Assembly (NCBI GenBank): GCA_016287765.1 | Contig: JAEEWS010000044.1 | Span: 1-21,159 of the forward strand | DNA: 21,159 nucleotides | Source of the DNA: Lachnospiraceae bacterium | GTDB taxonomy: Bacteria > Bacillota_A > Clostridia > Lachnospirales > Lachnospiraceae | Direction: 5' to 3' | Part shown: in pieces, positions 6,153-13,244 of the stretch | How positions within the stretch are numbered: position 1 is the first letter of the stretch | How the letters are laid out: the number at the start of each line of letters is the position of its first letter | Notes under the pieces: model-generated | The model's input: the letters and a program-made list of their open reading frames with translations, nothing else | Told to the model about the DNA's origin: nothing | The model's database searches: none | Made by a program: the position numbers and the translations under genes

Positions 6153-7469
6153 ATGAACAAGAAAACGATCGGGGAATTCATTGCTGCTTTACGAAAAGTA
6201 AACGGCATGACTCAAAAACAGCTGGCAGATCTCTTAAATGTTTCCGACAAAACAGTCAGTCGTTGGGAAAGAGATGAGGGAGCACCGGATCTTTCGCTCA
6301 TTCCTGTAATAGCAGAGATCTTTAATGTTACCTGCGATGAACTGTTAAAGGGAGAGCGCAATCCGGATGCATCGGAAGATGCGCCCGGCGGACAGGACAA
6401 GGCGGACGTAAAAAGTGAGAAGCAGCGACAGAGACTTCTGAAGAACACGCTCTTCACCTACAAAAATCGTTCCTGCATAGCGATCGGTATCTCATTTGCC
6501 GGTTTTATCACTGCTCTGCTCTGTAATTTTACATTCCTGAGAGGCAATCTGGGCGTTCTTCTGAGTTTGATCTTCTTTATCGGAAGCATAGTCTGTCAGA
6601 CATTGTTTGTAAACAAAGCCATGTTCAGCGTAGAGGATTCCGATCTTAAAAAAGAAGATCTATATGCCTTCAAGTACAGAGTGATCCTGATGGCAGAAAG
6701 AGTCATCGGACTCACGCTTTTTCTTCTGGGGCTTTGCCTGCCGATGCTCCTTGCGCCCGCATTTACCGGATTAGGCTTCAAATCTTTTATCATATACGGA
6801 TCCATTATTGCTTTGGTGCTTCTTGCCATATGCATCCTTGTTTCCGTTTTCGTGAACAGACATCTTTTTCAAAAATGGGGCATAAATGCAGAAGACCTGT
6901 CTGTCTTAAAAAAGTTTAATCAAAAGGTAAAGAATAACATTTCCGTAAACAGAAAAAAATACAAATGTCTGTTAAAATGCGGGATAGTACTGTTCGCTCT
7001 TCTATTCATAACCATGTGCTTTCACACTATAGGAAACAATTGTTTATGGGATGACGATGCACTGTATGATAAATACGGCCTGTACTTCTATGATCTTGAC
7101 GACTTCAGACAATACATGGCGGCAGAAAGCGAGCAGGCATATGAAGAGCAGAAGGAAATGAACATCCCTTACGAAGAAGAGCCTCTCTCCGAAAGTGAAA
7201 GAGTCTCTCTTGAAGATATTGATTCTTTCCCATTCGACCATACTATTATAAAATATAAATGGCGAAACAGAGACGTTTCTACTTTAATATCGGAAATCGA
7301 TCAGGCTTCATCAAAGTATTACATACATGTAATACGAAAATATGAAGAAGACAAGGTCTGGAACGAGATCCGGCTGATCAATTATCTGTACAGTCTGCTC
7401 TATGTTGCGGAAGCAGTCGGAATGATCATATACTACAGAAAGAAAAAGCGCGCTTTTGAGTCTGTTTGA
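6153..7469 (+). CDS. XRE-family regulator with multi-span membrane domain
   Basis: A 438-residue protein. Residues 1-65 form a canonical XRE helix-turn-helix: TIGEFIAALRKVNGMTQKQL, then ADLLNVSDKTVSRWERDEGA and FNVTCDELLKGER. A charged linker (about 68-100, rich in Asp, Lys and Glu) leads to hydrophobic segments around 110-130, 134-152, 180-200, 208-235 and 275-293. A large soluble acidic loop (about 300-405) and a last helix near 410-428 (LYSLLYVAEAVGMIIYY) follow. Such HTH-plus-membrane proteins are common in Clostridia and usually control neighbouring transporters or sense envelope stress; none adjoins this one. The ATG at 6153 has AGGGGGTT 7 nt upstream; the upstream ATG at 6111 precedes the likely transcription start. 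Ligand and targets are unknown. Confidence 0.88.
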   Translation: MNKKTIGEFIAALRKVNGMTQKQLADLLNVSDKTVSRWERDEGAPDLSLIPVIAEIFNVTCDELLKGERNPDASEDAPGGQDKADVKSEKQRQRLLKNTLFTYKNRSCIAIGISFAGFITALLCNFTFLRGNLGVLLSLIFFIGSIVCQTLFVNKAMFSVEDSDLKKEDLYAFKYRVILMAERVIGLTLFLLGLCLPMLLAPAFTGLGFKSFIIYGSIIALVLLAICILVSVFVNRHLFQKWGINAEDLSVLKKFNQKVKNNISVNRKKYKCLLKCGIVLFALLFITMCFHTIGNNCLWDDDALYDKYGLYFYDLDDFRQYMAAESEQAYEEQKEMNIPYEEEPLSESERVSLEDIDSFPFDHTIIKYKWRNRDVSTLISEIDQASSKYYIHVIRKYEEDKVWNEIRLINYLYSLLYVAEAVGMIIYYRKKKRAFESV

Positions 7470-7482
7470 AACGGTTTCTCAA

Positions 7483-7520
7483 ATGTCCGATCTGCCAGAA
7501 ATGGCAGTCGGGCATCTTTT
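7483..7520 (+). terminator. terminator of the membrane XRE gene
   Basis: ATGTCCGATCTGCCA (7483-7497) pairs with TGGCAGTCGGGCAT (7502-7515), one bulge and one wobble, GAAA-type loop, then CTTTT. Its T-tract merges into the first arm of repeat copy A. Confidence 0.75.
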
Positions 7521-7686
7521 CTTACCTAAAATGATGTTTTTCTTTCTCTTTAGGTAAGAAATGCAAGTCTTCGCGCGGGCAGGACCCGCGCTCGAATCCG
7601 AAATCTTTACCTAAAGTGAACGATTTTGTTCTTTTTAGGTAAAGAAGTAGAAGTTTCAGCCGTTTACAAACCGAAATCCAAACGAA
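7517..7686. repeat. 170-bp tandem repeat, copy A (three-hairpin unit)
   Basis: Unit with three inverted repeats: TTTCTTACCTAAA (7518-7530) with its complement at 7549-7561, 18-nt loop; GCGCGGG (7573-7579) with CCCGCGC (7585-7591), 5-nt loop; CTTTACCTAAA (7605-7615) with its complement at 7634-7644, 18-nt loop. Both outer stems share the core ACCTAAA/TTTAGGT. No ORF of note and no T-box, SAM or tRNA signature. Purpose unknown. Confidence 0.85.
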
Positions 7687-7834
7687 TTTTCTTACCTAAA
7701 ATGACGTTTTCCTCTCTCTTTAGGTAAGAAATGCAAGTCTTCGCGCGGGCAGGACCCGCGCTCGAATCCGAAATCTTTACCTAAAGTGAACGATTTTATT
7801 CTCTTTAGGTAAAGCTTTTAGATTTCAACCGTTT
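7687..7834. repeat. 170-bp tandem repeat, copy B
   Basis: Second copy, offset exactly 170 bp. Over the first 128 bp it differs from copy A at five positions, all transitions, all inside the 18-nt loops of the outer hairpins. Stems are at 7688-7700/7719-7731, 7743-7749/7755-7761 and 7775-7786/7803-7814. Beyond the third stem the similarity fades near 7834. Confidence 0.85.
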
Positions 7835-7850
7835 TCGGCTCGGGTTTATG

Positions 7851-7899
7851 TATTAAAAATACAGACGGAGGCTCGTCGGATAACGGCGAACTCCGTCTG
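7851..7899 (-). terminator. terminator of the metY-cysK operon
   Basis: Minus strand: CAGACGGAG (7891-7899) pairs with CTCCGTCTG (7862-7870), extended inside by a 5-bp stem with one wobble, followed by TATTTTTAATA. It lies 44 bp beyond the cysK stop. Confidence 0.8.
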
Positions 7900-7942
7900 A
7901 TGACACAACAACATATTTTAGGGGGATTATAACAGTCTTATT

Positions 7943-8875
7943 TTATTTTGCGAAGAGATCGGTACTTAAGTATCTGTCTCCTGTATCGGGAAGAAGTACA
8001 ACAATGGTCTTTCCCTTGTTTTCGGGACGCTTTGCAAGCTGGATCGCCGCAAATGTTGCAGCGCCTGAGCTGATACCCACAAGTACGCCTTCCTTTTGTC
8101 CGATGCTTCTTCCTGTTGCAAATGCATCTTCATTGGAAACGGTAATGATCTCATCGTATATCTTGGTGTTCAAAACATCCGGTACAAAGCCTGCACCGAT
8201 GCCCTGGATCTTGTGAGCTCCGGGAACACCCGTTGAAAGCACAGCGGAAGAAGCAGGTTCAACCGCAACGATCTTTACATCTTTATTCTTGGACTTCAGG
8301 TACTCACCCACACCGGTAACGGTTCCGCCCGTGCCTACGCCCGCAACGAAGATGTCCACCTTACCGTCTGTATCATCCCAGATCTCGGGACCGGTTGTTT
8401 CGAAATGCGCCTTGGGATTTGCAGGGTTTACAAACTGTCCGGGGATAAAGCTTCCGGGGATCTCCTCGGCAAGCTCCTTTGCCTTTGCGATTGCGCCCTT
8501 CATGCCCTTCGCGCCTTCTGTGAGGACGATCTCGGCACCATATGCCTTAATGAGCTGACGTCTTTCAAGGCTCATGGTCTCGGGCATTGTGATGATGATA
8601 CGGTAACCTCTTGCGGCTGCTATGGAAGCAAGGCCGATACCTGTATTGCCGCTGGTGGGCTCGATGATCACAGAACCGGGCTTTAATTTGCCGCTCTTCT
8701 CTGCGTCATCGATCATTTCCTTTGCGATCCTGTCCTTTACGGAACCTGCGGGGTTAAAATACTCAAGTTTTGCCAGTATCTTTGTTTCAAGCTTCTCCTC
8801 TTTTTCAATGTGCGAAAGCTCCAGAAGCGGTGTTCCGCCTACGAGCTGGTCGGCTGATGTAAAAATTCTTGCCAT
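7943..8875 (-). CDS. cysK: cysteine synthase (O-acetylserine sulfhydrylase)
   Basis: A 310-residue PLP fold-type II enzyme that condenses O-acetylserine with sulfide to cysteine in the cytosol. All landmarks are present: NPAGSVKDR with the PLP lysine K47, the substrate loop TSGNTG (74-79), the phosphate-binding GTGGT (181-185), GISSGAA (268-273 region) with the serine near the PLP nitrogen, and the terminal [12 protein letters not shown]. Length equals the usual 305-315. AGAAAGGATATCAAT precedes the ATG. It lies 97 bp downstream of metY in the same direction and shares its terminator, so it is probably cotranscribed. A 17-bp imperfect member of the sulfur-operator family lies 16 bp before its start, and a TAGAAT -10-like element upstream may add an internal promoter. 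Confidence 0.96.
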   Translation of the reverse strand: MARIFTSADQLVGGTPLLELSHIEKEEKLETKILAKLEYFNPAGSVKDRIAKEMIDDAEKSGKLKPGSVIIEPTSGNTGIGLASIAAARGYRIIITMPETMSLERRQLIKAYGAEIVLTEGAKGMKGAIAKAKELAEEIPGSFIPGQFVNPANPKAHFETTGPEIWDDTDGKVDIFVAGVGTGGTVTGVGEYLKSKNKDVKIVAVEPASSAVLSTGVPGAHKIQGIGAGFVPDVLNTKIYDEIITVSNEDAFATGRSIGQKEGVLVGISSGAATFAAIQLAKRPENKGKTIVVLLPDTGDRYLSTDLFAK

Positions 8876-8891
8876 ATTGATATCCTTTCTT

Positions 8892-8908
8892 CCTGTGTGC
8901 TTTACAGG
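8892..8908. promoter_or_regulatory. degenerate operator candidate before cysK
   Basis: CCTGT-N7-ACAGG, same arm length and spacing as CCTAY-N7-RTAGG but with A to G changes in both arms. It lies between a possible minus-strand -10 (TAGAAT, 8916-8921) and the cysK ribosome site. Confidence 0.35.
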
Positions 8909-8972
8909 CTCAATTATTCTACGATTTTCTTTTACACAGTCTTGTAAAGATTAAAAGCCTTTATATGCGCCA

Positions 8973-10256
8973 TTATTTGATGGCTGCAAAGCCTTTCTCA
9001 AGATCTGCGATAATGTCATCCACATGCTCTGTTCCGATGGAAAGACGGATGGTGCTCCTGTTGATGCCCTGGTCCAGAAGTTCCTCATCGCTGAGCTGAG
9101 AATGAGTGGTTGATGCGGGGTGGATCACAAGGCTCTTAACATCAGCAACGTTTGCAAGGAGTGAGAAGAGTTCAAGATTGTCGATGAACTTCCATGCCTC
9201 TTCCTGACCGCCCTTGATGTCAAATGTGAAAATGCTTGCGCCACCGTTGGGGAAGTACTTTTTGTAAAGAGCATTCTGAGGATGATCCGGCAGTGAAGGA
9301 TGGTTCACCTTTGCTACCTGAGGATGATTTGCAAGGAACTCAACTACCTTCTTTGTGTTTTCCGCATGACGGTCAAGTCTTAAGGAAAGTGTCTCAACGC
9401 CCTGAAGAAGCAGGAATGCGTTGAAAGGTGAGATGGTTGCGCCCGTATCTCTCAAAAGAATTGCTCTGATGTAGGTTACAAATGCAGCAGGTCCTACGGC
9501 ATCGGCAAAGGAGATTCCGTGATAACTGGGGTTGGGATCAGCGATGTTGTGGAAGGTTCCGCTCTTTTTCCAGTCAAATTTTCCTGAATCAACAATGATG
9601 CCGCCAAGGGTAGTGCCATGTCCGCCGATGAACTTTGTTGCGGAATGAACCACAATGTCAGCTCCGTGCTCAATGGGTCTTAAAAGGTAAGGTGTTCCGA
9701 AGGTATTGTCAACAACAAGCGGGATATTGTGCCTGTGAGCGATCTCTGCAAGAGCATCAAGATCCGGAATGTCGCTGTTGGGATTTCCCAGGGTCTCTGC
9801 ATATATTGCCTTGGTGTTCTTCTGAACTGCCGCCTCGACTTCTTTGAGATTATGAATGTCAACAAATGTCGTTTCAATTCCGTAATTGGGAAGGGTGTGA
9901 GCCAGAAGATTGTAGCTTCCTCCGTAGATGGTCTTCTGTGCTACGATGTGCTCTCCCTTTGTTGCAAGAGCCTCAATGGTGTATGTAATAGCTGCTGCGC
10001 CGGATGCAAGTGCAAGTGCCGCAACACCGCCTTCAAGAGCCGCTATCCTCTTTTCCAGAACATCCTGAGTTGAATTGGTGAGTCTGCCGTAAATGTTTCC
10101 TGCATCAGCAAGTCCGAATCTGTCTGCTGCATGCTTTGCATTGTGGAAAACGTAGGAAGTTGTCTGGTAAATGGGAACCGCTCTGGAATCTGTTGCGGGA
10201 TCTGCCTGTTCCTGACCTACATGTAACTGTAATGTTTCAAATTTATAATTGCTCAT
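8973..10256 (-). CDS. metY: O-acetylhomoserine sulfhydrylase
   Basis: A 427-residue Cys/Met-metabolism PLP enzyme (fold type I) that makes homocysteine from O-acetylhomoserine and sulfide, the direct sulfhydrylation route to methionine. The start FETLQLHVGQE and AVPIYQTTSYVF are typical of MetY rather than MetB/MetC. Further marks are NIYGRLTNST, ALASGAAAITYTI, the PLP-contact VVDNTFGTPY and the Schiff-base lysine K208 in HSATKFIGGHGT. FHNIADPNPSYHG is the MetY-specific insertion, and RLSIGTEHVDDIIADL closes it. Length (about 425-430) is complete. AAGGAGATAAGAAT precedes the ATG. It is first gene of metY-cysK, behind a 230-nt leader with a leader ORF, hairpins and two operator palindromes. 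Together with cysK it provides both cysteine and homocysteine from sulfide. Confidence 0.96.
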   Translation of the reverse strand: MSNYKFETLQLHVGQEQADPATDSRAVPIYQTTSYVFHNAKHAADRFGLADAGNIYGRLTNSTQDVLEKRIAALEGGVAALALASGAAAITYTIEALATKGEHIVAQKTIYGGSYNLLAHTLPNYGIETTFVDIHNLKEVEAAVQKNTKAIYAETLGNPNSDIPDLDALAEIAHRHNIPLVVDNTFGTPYLLRPIEHGADIVVHSATKFIGGHGTTLGGIIVDSGKFDWKKSGTFHNIADPNPSYHGISFADAVGPAAFVTYIRAILLRDTGATISPFNAFLLLQGVETLSLRLDRHAENTKKVVEFLANHPQVAKVNHPSLPDHPQNALYKKYFPNGGASIFTFDIKGGQEEAWKFIDNLELFSLLANVADVKSLVIHPASTTHSQLSDEELLDQGINRSTIRLSIGTEHVDDIIADLEKGFAAIK

Positions 10257-10280
10257 ATTCTTATCTCCTTCGATGTGATC

Positions 10281-10359
10281 AGCCGTATTTTACGGCTTCA
10301 TATTGAAATTCTTTGGTTGTCTGTACTGCGCATCGATGGATCACCCCGAACAGATGCGC
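10281..10359 (-). promoter_or_regulatory. structured leader between the leader ORF and metY
   Basis: Two hairpins on the transcript: GCGCATC (10353-10359) with GATGCGC (10328-10334), and AGCCGT (10292-10297) with ACGGCT (10281-10286), the latter about 10 nt before the metY ribosome site. ACATC-AC-GATGT at the end of the leader ORF (about 10362-10375) could compete with the first stem. No T-run follows either stem, so translational rather than transcriptional control is more likely if this is functional. Confidence 0.45.
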
Positions 10360-10361
10360 TG

Positions 10362-10445
10362 TTAACATCGTGATGTCGCCCTGTTAAGTCGCATGACTCC
10401 GTATCTGAAGTTTTCTCTCAACAGCTTTCCGAATATGAAAGACAT
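10362..10445 (-). CDS. putative leader peptide of metY (27 residues)
   Basis: ATG at 10445 has AAAAAGGAGAAGCTT directly upstream, a ribosome site as strong as that of metY. The 27-codon ORF begins MSFIFGKLL, is rich in Arg (five or more) and ends in NRATSRC-stop, the only cysteine being the last codon (TGT). It lies wholly inside the metY leader, downstream of the promoter and both operators. A terminal cysteine codon ahead of alternative hairpins suggests cysteine-dependent ribosome pausing. It is short enough to have arisen by chance; the ribosome site and position argue otherwise. Confidence 0.5.
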   Translation of the reverse strand: MSFIFGKLLRENFRYGVMRLNRATSRC

Positions 10446-10461
10446 AAGCTTCTCCTTTTTC

Positions 10462-10478
10462 CCTACCGTGTCGGTAGG
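10462..10478. promoter_or_regulatory. Rrf2-type operator 1 at metY
   Basis: CCTACCG-TGT-CGGTAGG, a perfect 7-bp-arm palindrome, downstream of the predicted metY transcription start (about 10488). Confidence 0.65.
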
Positions 10479-10494
10479 TTTTTAGTATGGTGGC

Positions 10495-10523
10495 ATATTA
10501 CCATGTTATTCCTATCGTGTCAA
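10495..10523 (-). promoter_or_regulatory. promoter of metY-cysK
   Basis: Minus strand: TTGACA (10518-10523), 17-bp spacer, TAATAT (10495-10500). The -35 hexamer lies inside operator 2, a direct repression geometry. Confidence 0.8.
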
Positions 10524-10527
10524 TAGG
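10511..10527. promoter_or_regulatory. Rrf2-type operator 2 at metY, overlapping the -35
   Basis: CCTAT-N7-ATAGG, centred 49 bp from operator 1. On the minus strand the arm sequence CCTATTGACA contains the -35 element. Confidence 0.65.
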
Positions 10528-10568
10528 TTTTTTAAAAATTTTTAAGAATTTCGCAAGGAAAAATAGAT

Positions 10569-10597
10569 TGCAATTGAGGAATGAATCTGATATACAG
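10569..10597 (+). promoter_or_regulatory. promoter of the flavodoxin gene
   Basis: TTGCAA (10569-10574), 17-bp spacer, TATACA (10592-10597). It is divergent from the metY promoter, with no operator palindrome overlapping it. Confidence 0.55.
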
Positions 10598-10659
10598 AAA
10601 AATATATGACAAGAGACGCGACAGATCAAACACCTGACCCGTCAAAAGGAGGAAAAAAC

Positions 10660-11067
10660 ATGACCTATGCTGTAAGATACTACACAAAAACCGGCAACAC
10701 AAAGAAGCTTGCCGATGCTATCGCAAAAGAGCTCGGAGTGGAGGCACTTCCCATCACCGAGCCCGTAAATGATGCCGTAGACATCCTGTTCCTGGGCAAT
10801 TCCTACTATGCTTTTAACATTGATCCCGAAGTAAGGGATTTTGTCGGATCTCTCAAGAAAGATAAGGTCGGAAAGATCGTTAATTTCGGTTCTGCCGCAA
10901 TGCTCAATTCCACCTACAAGAAGGTCAAGGAAGAAGCAGACAAGGTGGGCGTCCCCATGGATGAAAAGGAATTCCATTGCAAAGGCGAATTCAAGATGTT
11001 CCATAAGGGAAGACCCAACGCAGATGACGTTGCTGCAGCTGCACAGTTTGCAAAACAGTTTAAATAA
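10660..11067 (+). CDS. small flavodoxin-family protein
   Basis: A 135-residue cytosolic FMN-binding electron carrier. The FMN phosphate loop is YYTKTGNTKKLADAIAKELG (residues 8-27; T/S-x-T-G-x-T). VDILFLGNSYYAF corresponds to the second flavin loop and IVNFGSAAML to the third strand-loop. FHCKGEFK near residue 107 is also seen in short Clostridial flavodoxins. Length is normal for short-chain flavodoxins. The ATG at 10660 has AAAGGAGG 7 nt upstream and replaces an upstream ATG at 10606. It is divergent from metY and convergent with the Rrf2 regulator; it may supply electrons to sulfur or Fe-S metabolism, but that is inferred from position only. Confidence 0.88.
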   Translation: MTYAVRYYTKTGNTKKLADAIAKELGVEALPITEPVNDAVDILFLGNSYYAFNIDPEVRDFVGSLKKDKVGKIVNFGSAAMLNSTYKKVKEEADKVGVPMDEKEFHCKGEFKMFHKGRPNADDVAAAAQFAKQFK

Positions 11068-11074
11068 AAGATCA

Positions 11075-11107
11075 GCCTCACCCGTAATCCTTCGGATGAG
11101 GCATTTT
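11075..11107. terminator. terminator between flavodoxin and rrf2
   Basis: GCCTCA (11075-11080) with TGAGGC (11097-11102) plus an inner TCC/GGA pairing, then ATTTTTAA on the plus strand. It sits between convergent genes and may serve both. Confidence 0.7.
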
Positions 11108-11117
11108 TAATCTTTCA

Positions 11118-11546
11118 TCAGATGTTGTCACCATAATTTCCGCTCTGTTCCAGCAGGTCCTTAAGAGTGATGCTCCCAAGGTAGTTGTTTATGATGTTGT
11201 TCAGACCTTCCCAGATGGGCAGTGTCTGACAGGACTTGGCACGCACGCAGTTATTGATCTCGCCCTCGAGACAGGATACCGGCGCGAGGCCGCCTTCCGT
11301 AAGGCGAAGGATCTCCAGCACCGTATACTCGGAAGGATCGCGGAACAGCTTGTAACCGCCGTTTTTCCCGCGCTTTCCGTCCAGAAGCCCTTCCTTGGAC
11401 AGAAGCACTATGATGCTTTCAAGATACTTCATGGAAATGCCCTGGTGCTCCGCTATGCCTGCCAGAGGAACGTAATCCCCGGACGTATCGGAAGCGATCT
11501 CCAGCATGACCCTGAGTGCGTATCTGCCTTTTGTTGAAATAAGCAT
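11118..11546 (-). CDS. Rrf2-family regulator, IscR-like
   Basis: A 142-residue transcription factor with an N-terminal winged HTH (MLISTKGRYALRVMLEIA, then PLAGIAEHQGISMKYLESII, wing KRGKNGGYKL), a dimerisation helix and three cysteines C92, C100 and C106. In E. coli IscR the [2Fe-2S] ligand cysteines are C92, C98 and C104; here the first gap is longer (C-x7-C-x5-C) but the triad is kept, so cluster binding is plausible. CymR-type cysteine regulators of Bacillus lack this triad. AGGAGGTTTTAT precedes the ATG. A TTGACA (11696-11701) lies upstream with an operator-like palindrome at 11660-11676, consistent with autoregulation. Neighbouring cysK, metY and nifS make sulfur or Fe-S control the likely job; the effector is not deducible. 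Confidence 0.9.
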   Translation of the reverse strand: MLISTKGRYALRVMLEIASDTSGDYVPLAGIAEHQGISMKYLESIIVLLSKEGLLDGKRGKNGGYKLFRDPSEYTVLEILRLTEGGLAPVSCLEGEINNCVRAKSCQTLPIWEGLNNIINNYLGSITLKDLLEQSGNYGDNI

Positions 11547-11659
11547 ATAAAACCTCCTGAATGCTTACGTTTTTAACATGTAACGCGGACAGTCAAAGCC
11601 CGCAATTCTGCTTTTCATGAACACAGAAACACTGTGTGAAATGTTAATGTATTCAATTT

Positions 11660-11701
11660 CCTGTAAGACAGGTAGGATTATTCTCTCACTTTTTTTGTCA
11701 A
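11660..11701 (-). promoter_or_regulatory. rrf2 promoter region with degenerate operator
   Basis: Minus strand: TTGACA at 11696-11701, no good -10 at 17 bp (weak TAATCC at 15 bp, 11675-11680). Overlapping the -10 region, 11660-11676 reads CCTAC-N7-ACAGG, one base off the CCTAY-N7-RTAGG pattern. It predicts weak, autorepressed expression with a leader of about 120 nt. Confidence 0.5.
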
Positions 11702-11745
11702 TTGTAAAGTACAAACTCAAAACACTGTGATCCAAAAAACAGTAT

Positions 11746-12756
11746 TTAAAAATCCAGCTCAGTTTCATCCGTCATGGACCCTATCAGATAGGCTACTTCC
11801 AGTTCGTGTTTTACAGCATCTTCGTTGGGATAGTAGAGATAGAGCATGCAAACGATGCCCTTGCTGTCAGGCTTGAACATGAATTCCAGCCTGTAATCCC
11901 TCCCATCCTTCGCCCTGTGGGACGTGGTATGGTAATGTAGCATATTATTGTTCGTATCATAGAATTTGTTGATGGAATTCACGGAATCTATTCCAACTGC
12001 CTCCAGGATGTTCTCAGCAATCTTTGCCTCTATCTTTTTTAGATTGCTCTCGCTCGGATCCTTGGGGGGCTGCTTGAGATAGGTCTCATTATTAAAATAA
12101 AATATGTAAAAGATCTCCGGGTACTCGGTATTCATGGGTTCTATTGCATTCAGGTTATACTGATAGCCCTTGATGCCGTTATTTGTAAGATCCGAGATAA
12201 CATAGCCGTTGTTCCATGATTCCGGTATCCTGTACTTTACTCTTCCGTCCTTGGTAAGATCCGTAACTTCCACATAGCGGTAGGCAGGAATGTTGTAGAA
12301 AAACTGATCTCCCATCACGAACTCGCTGTTACGCCTTTCAATTACAGTCACTTCCAGGTAATAGGATGAACCCTCCGTCCTAACCTTACCGTAAACTGTC
12401 ACATAATCCCCACGCCTTAAGTCTCCGACGATATCTCCATAAGGAACCGCCACACAGGTTTTTCCCTGCCTGTCTTTAAGCACCACATTTTTTAAGTCGT
12501 CTGATATGCTCTCAACAGTGGTATCGTTACCGATGGCCACGCAGCGCCCGTTATAATTCTTTTTGAAGCTTGCCGTATTGCTCTTTGCCGTTTCAAGTTC
12601 CTCTATGGTCACCGCCGTATAGAGTCGCTCTGTCCAGAGGGTTTCTCTGAGTCTTGCCATATAGTCCTTGGCATAGACGGGCTTTACGAAGGAAAGAGAA
12701 AGGATGGCAGCTGCGGCGATCACTCGTGCAATAAAATGAATCCTATTATGTTTCAT
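11746..12756 (-). CDS. secreted protein with possible OB-like fold, last gene of motor operon
   Basis: A 336-residue protein with a classical signal peptide (RVIAAAAILSLSFVKPVYA, cleavage predicted after A29, VYA-KD; no lipobox). Residues about 70-145 (GRCVAIG..., NVVLKDRQGKTCVAVPYGD, RRGDYVTVYGKV, YYLEVTVIERR) have the alternating strand pattern and the phrase GDYVTVYGKV of small OB-fold domains. The C-terminal half (residues 200-336) is a mixed alpha/beta region with many Tyr and Asn, of no family I recognise. The ribosome site GAAAGGAGGTAG overlaps the preceding stop codon, so it is translationally linked to the PT-linker protein. It is probably an extracytoplasmic partner of the ExbBD-like complex, perhaps the force-receiving or ligand-binding part; this is inference. 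A weak hairpin follows (ACTGT/ACAGT near 11710-11740). Confidence 0.8.
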   Translation of the reverse strand: MKHNRIHFIARVIAAAAILSLSFVKPVYAKDYMARLRETLWTERLYTAVTIEELETAKSNTASFKKNYNGRCVAIGNDTTVESISDDLKNVVLKDRQGKTCVAVPYGDIVGDLRRGDYVTVYGKVRTEGSSYYLEVTVIERRNSEFVMGDQFFYNIPAYRYVEVTDLTKDGRVKYRIPESWNNGYVISDLTNNGIKGYQYNLNAIEPMNTEYPEIFYIFYFNNETYLKQPPKDPSESNLKKIEAKIAENILEAVGIDSVNSINKFYDTNNNMLHYHTTSHRAKDGRDYRLEFMFKPDSKGIVCMLYLYYPNEDAVKHELEVAYLIGSMTDETELDF

Positions 12757-12758
12757 GG

Positions 12759-13244
12759 CTACCTCCTTTCTATCTCATATTCAAGAGCAGACTCGATAAT
12801 GAATCTCAGCACTTTTCTGAAGGTCTTTGCTTCGGCGTAATCATCCACAAGTATGACCTTCCTGCCAAGAAGTTTCTCAACTGTAAATTCCCTTAAGAAA
12901 GTCTCGATGTCATTCCCTTCATAAAGGTAGCTCGTTACCTCTTCTCCTCCCACGATCACTTCAAGAGGCGGAGTCGGCGTTGCCGTAGGTATCGGTGTTG
13001 GGGTAGGTGTAGGTGTGGCCGTGGGCTTCGGTGTCGCCGTAGGAGTGGGGGTGGATGTGGGGTGAGTTGCGATATACGCACCCTTGGCATTACCTATGGC
13101 ATCCCCTACGGAACCGCTGATCTCGATGAAAGGCTTGTCACAGTTGATCAGTTCCGGTGTGTAGAATAATCCGCTCACCAGGCCGCCCAGTCCCAATATG
13201 GCCAGCAACAATATTTTATTCCCGGTTGTTAGTCCATTCTTCAT
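12759..13244 (-). CDS. membrane-anchored protein with Pro-Thr linker and ExbD-like C-terminal domain
   Basis: A 161-residue protein: one transmembrane helix (residues 10-28, ILLLAILGLGGLVSGLF), a 30-residue Pro/Thr/Ala linker (61-92, TPTPTATPKPTATPTP-type) and a C-terminal domain (94-161). That domain shares V-I-L-V-D-D-Y-x-x-A with the upstream gene product and shows the beta-alpha-beta order of ExbD/TolR periplasmic domains (VIVGGEEV; IETFLREF; KVILVDDY; KVLRFIIESA). No transmembrane Asp is present, so it cannot be the proton-carrying subunit itself. It starts inside the preceding gene (29-nt overlap) with AGGA 6 nt before the ATG, and ends 2 nt before the next ATG. The linker suggests a domain tethered across the cell wall. 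The ExbD-like reading rests on pattern similarity only. Confidence 0.75.
   Translation of the reverse strand: MKNGLTTGNKILLLAILGLGGLVSGLFYTPELINCDKPFIEISGSVGDAIGNAKGAYIATHPTSTPTPTATPKPTATPTPTPTPIPTATPTPPLEVIVGGEEVTSYLYEGNDIETFLREFTVEKLLGRKVILVDDYAEAKTFRKVLRFIIESALEYEIERR

Noticed and set aside
7573..7600. GC hairpin followed by CTCGAATCC, resembling a tRNA T-arm
   Set aside because: No acceptor, D or anticodon arms fit around it, and the TTCGAATC-like loop is not framed by a 5-bp stem; it belongs to the duplicated three-hairpin unit.
7517..7834. CRISPR-like array
   Set aside because: Only two long copies, no short regular repeats with unique spacers and no cas genes.
10257..10490. SAM (S-box) riboswitch or T-box before metY
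   Set aside because: No S-box core (GAUGAAACC-type), no T-box GGUGGNACCGCG sequence and no terminator before the ribosome site; a leader ORF with hairpins explains the region better.
11565..11768. 67-codon minus-strand ORF between the secreted-protein gene and rrf2
   Set aside because: It has no ribosome site, overlaps the rrf2 promoter and operator and the 3' end of the secreted-protein gene, and its composition is that of chance AT-rich DNA.
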